Shown here in pieces: positions 25,770 to 33,012 of a DNA stretch of 43,423 bases. Below the pieces are notes generated by a model. It was given only the letters and a program-made list of their open reading frames with translations. It was not told the origin of the DNA and made no database searches. Source of the DNA: DAMCAP01 sp032059445 (lineage in GTDB: Bacteria > Bacillota > Clostridia > Oscillospirales > Ruminococcaceae); NCBI GenBank assembly GCA_032059445.1, contig DAMCAP010000022.1:1-43423 (forward strand), given 5' to 3'. Position 1 is the first letter of the stretch; each line of letters begins with the position of its first letter. A program made the translations under genes and the position numbers.

Positions 25770-26858
25770 ATGAAAATCAAAAAGCTACTGGTAATTGCCA
25801 TGACATTGACTATGTTATTGATAACAGCATGCCAAGGAGAAAACACTCAGGCGGAGCCTCCTGAGTCTGCACCTGTATCTGGACAATCTACCATTGGGCA
25901 AGTTTATCTTTACGGAGAATCCCACAGTGTAAAAGAAATACTAGATAAAGAGTTTGATATTTGGTCTGATTACTACCATCAAGAGGATATGCGGCATCTA
26001 TTTGTGGAATACCCTTACTACACAGCAGAGTTTTTAAACTTATGGATGAAGTCAGATAACGACGATATATTAGAAGCAGTCTACGCAGATTGGGCAGGGA
26101 CACAAGCTCAGACCCCGCAAACAAAAGAATTCTACCAAAAGATCAAGAGCAAGTGCCCCGAGACAATTTTTCATGGGACAGATGTGGGTCATCAATTTAA
26201 TTCTACTGGAAGTCGATTTTTAAGATACCTAAAAGAGAACGGCATGGAAGAATCAGAACAATATCAGTTGACCCAGATGGCAATTGAGCAAGGGAAACAC
26301 TTTTATAAACAACATGATAGTAAATATCGAGAAAACAAAATGGTAGAAAATTTCGTGCGTGAAATTGATAAGCTAAATGGGGCAAGTATTATGGGCATAT
26401 ATGGTTCTGCACACACTGGGCTGGAAATGATGAACCATACAAATGAGGTGCCATCGATGGCAAACCAGCTCAAGCAGAAATACGGGGAGAATATCCATTC
26501 CGAAGACATATCCTCTCTTCATAAAGATATTGATCCATCCAGAATAGATAAGATTCGGGTAAACGGAAAAGAGTATGATGCTTCGTATTTCGGTAAAGAG
26601 AATATTTCGTGGTTCTCAAAGGAGTATACAAACAGAGAGATTTGGCGGCTTGAAAACGCCTATGAAGATTTTGCAGATCAACCAAAGACGGGAAACGTCC
26701 TCCCGTATAATAATTACCCTATGCTGATAGAAGCAGGACAGGTTTTTGTAATTGACTATACCAAGAACAATGGTACTGTTAAACGGGAGTATTTACGCTC
26801 TGATGATGGATATGTTTGGAATAATCTTCCCTCAACCGTTGAGTTTACTATAGAATGA
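25770..26858 (+). CDS. Lipoprotein with a ChaN/TIKI/erythromycin-esterase-like domain
   Basis: Start at 25770 (ribosome site GGAGGG); a lipoprotein signal MKIKKLLVIAMTLTMLLITAC ends in the lipobox cysteine, so the protein is probably membrane-anchored outside the cell. After a short linker come VYLYGESHSVKEIL and, about 170 residues later, MGIYGSAHTGLEMM. A GExH followed by a second G-x-x-H marks the ChaN/TIKI/EreA-like superfamily, which includes haem-binding lipoproteins, proteases and esterases. The exact activity is unknown. The C-terminal ~100 residues are rich in Tyr and Trp without a family match. Cargo of the feoB element. Confidence 0.7.
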   Translation: MKIKKLLVIAMTLTMLLITACQGENTQAEPPESAPVSGQSTIGQVYLYGESHSVKEILDKEFDIWSDYYHQEDMRHLFVEYPYYTAEFLNLWMKSDNDDILEAVYADWAGTQAQTPQTKEFYQKIKSKCPETIFHGTDVGHQFNSTGSRFLRYLKENGMEESEQYQLTQMAIEQGKHFYKQHDSKYRENKMVENFVREIDKLNGASIMGIYGSAHTGLEMMNHTNEVPSMANQLKQKYGENIHSEDISSLHKDIDPSRIDKIRVNGKEYDASYFGKENISWFSKEYTNREIWRLENAYEDFADQPKTGNVLPYNNYPMLIEAGQVFVIDYTKNNGTVKREYLRSDDGYVWNNLPSTVEFTIE

Positions 26859-26914
26859 CCGATTTAACCATCGGGCTATTTGAGATTCCACCCAGTGTTA
26901 AAAGGAATGATTTG

Positions 26915-27196
26915 ATGAAAACAAAAGCAGTAGCCTATCATTTTGCATACATGCTTTTATGCTCCGACGGTACTATTTATAGTGGCTACTCGACAGACCC
27001 AAATCGCCGTGTAAAAGTACATAATAGCGGAAGAGGAGCCAAATACACTCGTTCTCGTTTACCTGTACAACTGGCTTTTTCCCAGCGTTTTTCCACGAAA
27101 GGGGAGGCTCTAAAGCGTGAGGCAGCACTCAAGAAACTTAGCCATCATCAGAAGTTGACTTTAATTTCGTCTGGCTTAGGTGCATTGAATAGGTGA
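26915..27196 (+). CDS. GIY-YIG nuclease-superfamily protein (UPF0213/YhbQ-like)
   Basis: A 93-residue single GIY-YIG domain: AYMLLCSDGTIYSGYSTD gives the two half-motifs (here YML...YSG), then NRRVKVHNSGRGAKYTRSRLP, followed by EALKREAALKKLSHHQK. These are the marks of the small UPF0213 proteins, which may act in DNA repair or nucleic-acid turnover; biochemical role uncertain. I chose the ATG at 26915 because AAAGGA lies before it; the frame is open back to 26855, which overlaps the lipoprotein stop. Cargo of the feoB element. Confidence 0.85.
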   Translation: MKTKAVAYHFAYMLLCSDGTIYSGYSTDPNRRVKVHNSGRGAKYTRSRLPVQLAFSQRFSTKGEALKREAALKKLSHHQKLTLISSGLGALNR

Positions 27197-27339
27197 CCAT
27201 ACGTAAGTACTCTGACGGTGTAAAAAAGGCAACAGCCTTGAGGTGGGGGAGTTGCGCTCTGCCCCACTTAGCTTTAACTAGCGAATATTTGGATAAACCG
27301 AGATCATGATAGAGTCAATGTAAAGCCTAGAGAGAGGGG

Positions 27340-28254
27340 ATGAAGCAGATGGTAGAAGTATGTTTGCCAGGTACCGGTGGGATGCTCCCTTTGGAAAATC
27401 GTTGGACGGCGAGCTGCTGGGTAGAATACCAGGGAACTGGGATACTAATTGATTGCGGAGAGGGTACACAGATTGCGCTCAAACAAGCGGGCTGCAAACT
27501 AAGCAAGCTTGAGCTGCTGCTGATTACCCACTTTCATGCGGATCATATCGCAGGATTGCCCGGATTACTCTTGACCTTGGGCAACTACGGGAAAAACACG
27601 CCGATTACGATCGTTGGTCCTGCCGAAACGCAGCAGGTGGTAACGGCACTTATGACCATAACGTCTTATCTTCCTTACCCCATTGCTTTTAAAGAGCTAG
27701 ATGAAGCGGGTGAGGATTTTGAGCTATTTGGCATTCATTTTTCAGCGTTACCTTTGCAGCATAATACGCCCTGTATGGGCTATCGCATGAGCTTTAACCG
27801 AAAGCCAGTATTTAATCCTAACAAGGCACAGGAGCTTGGAGTACCGCTATACTATTATAAAACCTTGCATGCCGGTCAATCGGTTGTGCTTGAGAATGGC
27901 AATCGGATTGAACCCTCTATGGTGCTAGACGGAGAGCGCCCACCGATTAGCATCTGCTACTGCACAGATACCCAGCCTATAGAAGAGCTGTCTCGATTTG
28001 CCCTTGGAGTAGATTTATTGATTTGCGAGGGGATGCACGGGGATCATGCACTGCGTGAAAACATGTGGCAAAAGGGCCATATGGTCTTTGGGGATAGTGC
28101 AGAGCTGGCCAAGGGCGCTAAAGTCAAGCAACTGTGGCTGACCCATTTTAGCCCTGCTATGAAGCACCCCGAGCAATATCTCGACTCAGCCAGAAGCATT
28201 TTTGGCGATACGACAGTCGGATATGATGGGATCCGCACAACGCTTGGATCATAG
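27340..28254 (+). CDS. rnz: Ribonuclease Z-like metallo-beta-lactamase-fold hydrolase
   Basis: A 304-residue RNase Z-type protein. It has the metal motif THFHADHIAGLPGLLLT (HxHxDH), an N-terminal GTGGMLPLENRWTASCWVEY, CDTQPIEEL in the later part (ICYCTDTQP), and WLTHFSPAM, in the order found in tRNA 3'-processing RNase Z. The long exosite loop is partly present. RNase Z trims tRNA 3' ends; as accessory cargo it may be a paralogue with another role. AGAGAGGGG precedes the ATG; 27349 is an alternative start. A short terminator follows at 28339. Confidence 0.88.
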   Translation: MKQMVEVCLPGTGGMLPLENRWTASCWVEYQGTGILIDCGEGTQIALKQAGCKLSKLELLLITHFHADHIAGLPGLLLTLGNYGKNTPITIVGPAETQQVVTALMTITSYLPYPIAFKELDEAGEDFELFGIHFSALPLQHNTPCMGYRMSFNRKPVFNPNKAQELGVPLYYYKTLHAGQSVVLENGNRIEPSMVLDGERPPISICYCTDTQPIEELSRFALGVDLLICEGMHGDHALRENMWQKGHMVFGDSAELAKGAKVKQLWLTHFSPAMKHPEQYLDSARSIFGDTTVGYDGIRTTLGS

Positions 28255-28338
28255 GTAATTGTGGGTTATGGAGCAGATCTCTCAGTGCTCCATTAACTTC
28301 GGTGAATGCATACATCGATGTTTGCTAATAAAGCAAAG

Positions 28339-28359
28339 AAACCGCCTTACGGCGGTTTT
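28339..28359 (+). terminator. Terminator of the RNase Z gene at the element's right end
   Basis: AAACCGCC-TTAC-GGCGGTTTT, a compact hairpin with a short T run, 85 bp after the RNase Z stop. It overlaps the stop codon of the truncated feoB frame on the other strand. Confidence 0.75.
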
Positions 28360-29749
28360 ATATGTGTTTAGAAATTCTAAGCAATTCGCACTCTATATGT
28401 TGGCTAAGGGAATTGAGAGGAATTTGCAAAATTATCAATGCCATGCACATCGTAAGTGACTGCTTGCCACAGGCGCAGGCTTTTTTAAAGTATTTATCTA
28501 GGTTAAATGCTACTCTGGGCAGGTAGCCCAAATCTTCGAGCAGGGTAAAAATTGGGAAGAAGATGGCCATAGGCGGGAGCATAACCGAAACAACCCAAGC
28601 CAGCACCCGATAGACACCTTCGGTAAGCATGCTGCTCAGCCAAGATGGTGCACCAATTTGGATGAGCCCTGCGGCGAGCTTACCCTCTAACCAAAAAAAC
28701 GACTCAGAGAGAAGCCTAGAGGGGTAGTTGGCACCTGTAATGGTAAGCCAAAAGACCATGCAGAGCAAGGCTAGCATGATTGGTATGCCCGTAGTGCTAC
28801 TGGTGATGATTTTATCAACTTTACGGTCTCGCTGCTGGTAGTTGCTATCGGCAAAGCAGATATTATCTAAGCAGAGTCCTTCGGCAGTCAGTACAATGCA
28901 GGAGACCAGTATATCCCGTAGCTTTTCGGTTGTAATCGCCTCTGCTTCGAGATGTGCTCTGGCTAAGCGGAGGTTTTGTTGGATTGCCTCATCTTCTTCA
29001 ATGTTATAATCCAAAAACCTAGCGATAGAAGCACTGAGGGTATCGTCATGATCCAACAGCTTGACAGTCAGCCAGCGGCTATTTATTCTAGTGCCGAGAC
29101 TTTCTTTTACAGCAGGCTCAAGGATGGTAATTGCTTCTTCAATCGCATTTATGTACTTTACGGGGTGAGGTTTAAGGGGGATGTCGCTGTCGAGCATTTC
29201 ACAGAGTCGATTCATCAGAGCTTCTACTCCCTGCTTGCTTCGTGCACTGATCCCGACTACAGGCACGCCTAGCTCTGCTTGTAATTTTGCAAAATCGATG
29301 GTGATGCCTTTTTTGGCCGCTTCATCTAGTAGATTGACACATACGATGACCTTTTGGGTGATTTCCATCGTTTGAAGCACCAGATTAAGATTTCTCTCCA
29401 AGCAGGTAGCGTCACAGACTACGATGACGGCATCAGGCTCGCTAAAGCAGATAAAATCTCTGGCGATTTCCTCTTCGGTGGAGCTCGCCATCAAGGAGTA
29501 GGTGCCGGGTAGGTCAACCATTACAAGGCTTTTATCGTTGCACATACATATGCCCTGAGCATTTGTGACCGTCTTGCCAGGCCAGTTGCCGGTGTGCTGG
29601 TTTAATCCTGTGAGGGTGTTAAATAGTGTGCTTTTACCTACGTTTGGGTTGCCGGCCAGGGCAATAACGCGATCATCGGGGCTTTTCTTCTTAATCTCAA
29701 ATTGTCCTTCTATGATGCTACTGCCGGTTGAGCTGGCGGAAAGGCCCAT
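28358..29749 (-). CDS. feoB: Ferrous iron transporter FeoB, N-terminal part separated by an inserted element
   Basis: The N-terminal half of FeoB, which imports Fe2+ across the cytoplasmic membrane. The GTPase domain has G1 GNPNVGKST (residues 33-41), G3 LPGTYSL, G4 NLLD and G5 SARS; the helical GDI domain follows, then the first membrane segments ending VAFNLDKYFKKACACGKQ. FeoB sequence stops at the repeat at 28441; the last 27 residues (ALIILQIPLN...SKHI) are translated from the element. AGGAGG lies before the ATG. feoA is 90 bp upstream, so this is a feoAB operon. In the present arrangement the protein lacks most of its channel. Confidence 0.92.
   Translation of the reverse strand: MGLSASSTGSSIIEGQFEIKKKSPDDRVIALAGNPNVGKSTLFNTLTGLNQHTGNWPGKTVTNAQGICMCNDKSLVMVDLPGTYSLMASSTEEEIARDFICFSEPDAVIVVCDATCLERNLNLVLQTMEITQKVIVCVNLLDEAAKKGITIDFAKLQAELGVPVVGISARSKQGVEALMNRLCEMLDSDIPLKPHPVKYINAIEEAITILEPAVKESLGTRINSRWLTVKLLDHDDTLSASIARFLDYNIEEDEAIQQNLRLARAHLEAEAITTEKLRDILVSCIVLTAEGLCLDNICFADSNYQQRDRKVDKIITSSTTGIPIMLALLCMVFWLTITGANYPSRLLSESFFWLEGKLAAGLIQIGAPSWLSSMLTEGVYRVLAWVVSVMLPPMAIFFPIFTLLEDLGYLPRVAFNLDKYFKKACACGKQSLTMCMALIILQIPLNSLSQHIECELLRISKHI
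28441..28450. repeat. Attachment-site core, right end
   Basis: CCATGCACAT, the second direct copy. The element-side arm TGCAAAATT lies at 28425-28433. The chromosome side is feoB sequence encoding GKQSLT. Confidence 0.9.
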
Positions 29750-29775
29750 AGTCTATTGCCTCCTAATTATTATTG

Positions 29776-29805
29776 AAGGCAGGGGAAGCTGATGACCCCT
29801 GCCTT
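29776..29805 (-). repeat. Hairpin between feoA and feoB
   Basis: Perfect 10-base arms AAGGCAGGGG and CCCCTGCCTT around a 10-base loop, 35 bp after the feoA stop. No T run follows in the feo direction, so partial attenuation or mRNA processing is more likely than full termination. Confidence 0.6.
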
Positions 29806-29839
29806 GTTGTTGGCTCAGGTTTTTTAAGTATCGTCAAGC

Positions 29840-30070
29840 TTAGTACACTAATACGTTGGTAGAGTCCTCCGTTCTTAGCGCGATTACGGCTCCGCGGATT
29901 AAATATGCTACAGGGTCTCCTGCTGGGCTACGCAGTACGCAGGAAACATTGGTACCTTCGATTAGTCCAATATCCTGAAGCCGTCTTCGGATATTGCCGG
30001 TTGCCAGAAGCTCCTTTACCTTTGCACTTTGCCCTTCCTTGAGGGTAGATAATTGTTTGATTTCGTTCAT
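29840..30070 (-). CDS. feoA: Ferrous iron transport protein FeoA
   Basis: A 76-residue FeoA: small SH3-like cytoplasmic partner of FeoB. Marks are LSTLKEGQSAKVKELLATGNIRRRLQDIGLIEGT, then VSCVLRSPAGDPVAYLIRGAVIALR. I chose the ATG at 30070 with GGAGAC six bases upstream. The frame is open to 30133 but those 21 residues are not FeoA-like. It is the first gene of the feoAB operon. A possible -10 TATAAT (minus) lies at 30123-30128. Confidence 0.92.
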   Translation of the reverse strand: MNEIKQLSTLKEGQSAKVKELLATGNIRRRLQDIGLIEGTNVSCVLRSPAGDPVAYLIRGAVIALRTEDSTNVLVY

Positions 30071-30216
30071 AGCGCTGTCTCCAATATCAAGTTTTTTATG
30101 TGTGCATCCTTCTTTCCATTCTATTATATTCAAAGCTGCTTCGTGAGTTACTTCGATTATCAGGAATGGTAAAAGTTACCCAAAGCGCTGATCGGTATTG
30201 TCTATCAAAAACGCTT

Positions 30217-30247
30217 TAATTGTATATAGATGTTATATATACAATTA
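30217..30247. promoter_or_regulatory. Large inverted repeat in the feoA/regulator intergenic region
   Basis: Perfect 12-base arms TAATTGTATATA and TATATACAATTA around seven bases. It lies between the divergent feoA and the Crp-type regulator. The half-site ATTGTA also occurs upstream of hcp (31213-31233), spaced nine bases from its inverse. It may be an operator. In the rest of the ~400-bp gap I see a hairpin near 30330, the regulator promoter, and one exact match to the Spo0A box TGTCGAA (30370-30376, minus) that may be chance. Confidence 0.5.
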
Positions 30248-30399
30248 ATATGCAAAATCTATGCGAATAGCAGATTATGAGAAGCTTCGTCTTATATCGA
30301 CACAAATCGACACTCGAATGATTTACAATCTAAATAAAAGAATTTAGATCGAAATATACAAAAATCTGCTTCGACAGCACTTTTTTGCAAAGTAGATTG

Positions 30400-30430
30400 C
30401 TATAGCATATTGATAATGCTATAGTATAAT
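30400..30430 (+). promoter_or_regulatory. Promoter and inverted repeat of the Crp-family regulator
   Basis: TATAAT at 30425-30430 is a consensus -10. Directly before it is an inverted repeat, CTATAGCAT (30400-30408) and ATGCTATAG (30416-30424), spanning the -35 to -10 spacer where a repressor or autoregulator would bind. No good -35 is visible, suggesting an activator is needed. Confidence 0.55.
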
Positions 30431-30469
30431 GGGTAAGTTTTATCGACTGAGTTTTGGGCTAGGAGGGTT

Positions 30470-31141
30470 ATGGTGCAGCTATCAAAGGATATCATACTTT
30501 TTAGAGGGATACCAAGCGACAAGCTAGACAGCTGCCTGCAATGTGCTGGCGCAAGAGTCAAGCAATATAATAAAGGGCAGCAGATATTTTCCGTTGGAGA
30601 TAGGCCGGAGTATGTGTATGTGTTGTTGACGGGTGGGGTATCTGTATATAGAGATTATCCCGACGGTAAGCGTACTATTATAGCCAATATACAGGCCAAT
30701 GATATTTTTGGTGAGGTTTTTGTATTTCTCAAAGGTATTGAGTACAATTCCTCTGCTATGGCGCTTCTTGACTCTTTTGTGCTGTGCGTACCAAAAGAGT
30801 TTTTTTATAGTACCTGTCCCAACTGCTGTGAGTGCCACTCAAGATTTATTCGCAATATGCTGGAGATTCTATCTACCAAAACCTTTGCGCTACATAGCAA
30901 GCTTACACTCTTGGCCAGTGGCAGCCTAAGGCAAAAGCTGGCACGCTATATCTTAGATCGCATGGATGCTAAAGGTTACATGGATCTTAGTATGAATAGA
31001 GAAGAGCTGGCAATGTTTCTAAATGTAACCCGACCTTCTCTATCACGGGAGCTGCTCAAGATGCAGGCAGAGGGTTTGATAGAAATATATAAATCCACCG
31101 TCAAAGTCTTAGACAGCGCAGGATTATCAGATAATATATAA
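30470..31141 (+). CDS. Crp/Fnr-family transcription regulator (HcpR-like)
   Basis: A 223-residue Crp/Fnr-type activator: an N-terminal cyclic-nucleotide-binding fold (FRGIPSDKLDSCLQCAG, KGQQIFSVGDRPEYVYVLLTGGVSVYRD) and a C-terminal helix-turn-helix (MNREELAMFLNVTRPSLSRELLKMQAEGLIEI). Between them lies a Cys-rich stretch, FFYSTCPNCCECHSRF. It is 118 bp upstream of hcp in the same direction, which is the arrangement of HcpR-type nitrosative-stress regulators. It probably senses NO or redox state and activates hcp; that is inferred from context. AGGAGG lies close to the ATG. Confidence 0.85.
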   Translation: MVQLSKDIILFRGIPSDKLDSCLQCAGARVKQYNKGQQIFSVGDRPEYVYVLLTGGVSVYRDYPDGKRTIIANIQANDIFGEVFVFLKGIEYNSSAMALLDSFVLCVPKEFFYSTCPNCCECHSRFIRNMLEILSTKTFALHSKLTLLASGSLRQKLARYILDRMDAKGYMDLSMNREELAMFLNVTRPSLSRELLKMQAEGLIEIYKSTVKVLDSAGLSDNI

Positions 31142-31180
31142 AACACTAAATCCTCTAAATTTTTGATATTGCTGTTTTTC

Positions 31181-31222
31181 GTAACAAATGTTACTGCTTA
31201 CTGCAGTTATTTATTGTATGAT
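31181..31222 (+). promoter_or_regulatory. hcp: hcp promoter with a class II Crp/Fnr-type site
   Basis: GTAAC-AAAT-GTTAC (31181-31194) is a perfect palindrome. A -10 TATGAT lies at 31217-31222. With a start about seven bases after the -10 (31229), the palindrome is centred at -41.5, the exact class II activator position of Crp/Fnr proteins. No -35 is present. A second inverted pair, TATTGTA...TACAATA (31212-31234), covers the -10 and start and could be a repressor site. Confidence 0.65.
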
Positions 31223-31259
31223 GACAGTACAATAAAGTAATAAATTTGGAGGGACAAAA

Positions 31260-32918
31260 ATGGTTAATATGGATTACGCAATGTTTTGCTATCAGTGTCA
31301 GGAAACCGCAGGATGTGTCGGATGTACCAAGGCCGGTGTATGTGGCAAATCTCCCAGCCTGTCTAGGATGCAGGATCTTTTGATATATGTTACTAAGGGC
31401 CTTAGTGAAATTACCACGAAGTTAAGAGCGCAGGGGGAGGCTATCTCTGCAGATGTTAATCATCTCATCACCCTAAATCTCTTTACTACCATCACCAATG
31501 CCAACTTTGACGACAATGTCTTTGTCGATAGAGTAGAGATGACCCTAAAGGTCAGAAACGAGCTGCTGGGTAAGCTGGCTGCTGGTACAGCTTTATCTGA
31601 TTGTGCCAAGTGGGATATCCTCCCCAGTGAGAATAAGCTTGCTGCTTATAAGGCAAAGTCTTTGACTGTGGGCGTGCTCACCACTGAGAATGAGGACGTA
31701 AGAAGCCTCAGAGAGCTGATTATATACGGTCTAAAGGGCCTGTCTGCCTACATGAAGCATGCTAATGTGCTGGGTTATGACAACGAAGAGGTAAATGCCT
31801 TTTTGCAGTCGGCACTGGCAAAGACCCTGGATGATACATTGAGCTTAAATGATCTGATCGCACTGACTATGGAAACCGGACGCATCGGCGTATCGGGCAT
31901 GGCACTCTTAGATCAGGCAAATACCGAAACCTACGGTCACCCCGAGGTTACCAAGGTCAAGATCGGTGTCAGCAACAAGCCTGGTATTTTGATTTCAGGT
32001 CACGACCTAAAGGATCTAGAGGCACTTTTAGAGCAGACTCAGGGGACTGGTGTGGATGTATACACCCACTCCGAAATGCTACCTGCTCACTACTATCCTG
32101 CATTTAAGAAGTACACCAACTTCATTGGCAACTACGGCAACGCATGGTGGAAGCAGAAAGAGGAGTTTGAGGGCTTTAATGGTCCGATCCTGATGACCAC
32201 GAACTGTATCGTACCTCCTAAGGATAGCTATAAGCACCGCCTGTATACCACAGGCTCCGCAGGCTTTGTAGGCTGCAAGCACATCGGCTTAGATGCAAAT
32301 GGCAAGAAGGACTTTTCCGAGATCATCGAGCTGGCTAAGACCTGTGCTGCACCTACCCAGATAGAAGACGGTGAGATCATCGGCGGTTTTGCCCACAATC
32401 AGGTGCTGGCGCTGGCCGATAAGGTGGTAGAGGCTGTCAAGAGCGGTGCAATCAAGAAGTTCTTTGTCATGGCAGGCTGCGACGGTAGAGCCAAGAGCCG
32501 TAATTACTACACCGAATTTGCTCAGGCACTGCCAGCTGATACTGTAATCCTTACCGCTGGCTGCGCAAAGTATAAATACAATAAGCTGGATCTGGGTGAT
32601 ATCAATGGTATCCCAAGAGTGTTGGATGCAGGACAGTGCAACGACTCCTACTCATTGGCACTGATTGCTCTGAAGCTCAAGGAAGTATTTGGGCTGGAGG
32701 ATATCAACCAGCTACCGATTGCCTTTAACATTGCATGGTATGAGCAGAAGGCTGTCATCGTGCTGCTATCACTGCTGTATCTGGGTGTGAAGAACATCCA
32801 CCTAGGCCCAACATTGCCTGCATTCCTTTCTCCCAATGTTGCCAAGGTACTAGTCGATAACTTCGGCATTGCAGGCATCGGCACTGTAGAGGACGATATC
32901 AAGCTGTTTCTAAATTAA
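31260..32918 (+). CDS. hcp: Hydroxylamine reductase / hybrid-cluster protein (Hcp)
   Basis: Hybrid-cluster protein reduces hydroxylamine in vitro and acts in nitric oxide and nitrosative-stress defence. The N-terminal cluster ligands follow the anaerobe pattern C-x2-C-x8-C-x5-C in MFCYQCQETAGCVGCTKAGVCGK. Hybrid-cluster residues lie in segments such as TTNCIVPP, YTTGSAGFVGCKHI, MAGCDGR, TAGCAKYKYN and DAGQCNDSYS. At 552 residues it is full length. GGAGGG precedes the ATG. Likely regulated by the adjacent Crp-type protein. Confidence 0.95.
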   Translation: MVNMDYAMFCYQCQETAGCVGCTKAGVCGKSPSLSRMQDLLIYVTKGLSEITTKLRAQGEAISADVNHLITLNLFTTITNANFDDNVFVDRVEMTLKVRNELLGKLAAGTALSDCAKWDILPSENKLAAYKAKSLTVGVLTTENEDVRSLRELIIYGLKGLSAYMKHANVLGYDNEEVNAFLQSALAKTLDDTLSLNDLIALTMETGRIGVSGMALLDQANTETYGHPEVTKVKIGVSNKPGILISGHDLKDLEALLEQTQGTGVDVYTHSEMLPAHYYPAFKKYTNFIGNYGNAWWKQKEEFEGFNGPILMTTNCIVPPKDSYKHRLYTTGSAGFVGCKHIGLDANGKKDFSEIIELAKTCAAPTQIEDGEIIGGFAHNQVLALADKVVEAVKSGAIKKFFVMAGCDGRAKSRNYYTEFAQALPADTVILTAGCAKYKYNKLDLGDINGIPRVLDAGQCNDSYSLALIALKLKEVFGLEDINQLPIAFNIAWYEQKAVIVLLSLLYLGVKNIHLGPTLPAFLSPNVAKVLVDNFGIAGIGTVEDDIKLFLN

Positions 32919-32940
32919 GTACTCCTGAAGCACAGTTTAA

Positions 32941-32975
32941 AAATCCGCCCCGAGTCAATACTCGGGGCGGATTTT
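32941..32975 (+). terminator. Terminator of hcp
   Basis: AAATCCGCCCCGAG and CTCGGGGCGGATTTT arms around TCAATA, ending in Ts. The symmetrical arms could also end the convergent minus-strand reductase gene. Confidence 0.92.
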
Positions 32976-33012
32976 GTGTATGTAGCAATTTGCACTTAGT
33001 AATAGTTCAAAC

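Larger units (their letters stand above)
21209..28450. mobile_element. 7.2-kb serine-recombinase element interrupting feoB
   Basis: Bounded by two copies of the direct repeat CCATGCACAT (plus strand; 21209-21218 and 28441-28450), so the mobile unit is 7,232 bp including one copy. It carries a large serine recombinase at one edge (21238-22656, minus) and six genes on the plus strand. There are no phage structural, replication or conjugation genes, so it cannot transfer by itself. Removing it rejoins feoB in frame. Layout and edge-placed recombinase resemble skin-like intervening elements in sporulation genes; whether excision is regulated cannot be seen from sequence. Confidence 0.93.

Noticed and set aside
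28358..29749. A naturally short FeoB that ends in the extra 27 residues
   Set aside because: The 27-residue tail is translated from element DNA beyond the attachment core and does not look like FeoB.
30370..30376. Spo0A box upstream of the Crp-family regulator
   Set aside because: A single seven-base match (TGTCGAA, minus strand) is expected by chance in 43 kb, and the gene is not sporulation-related.
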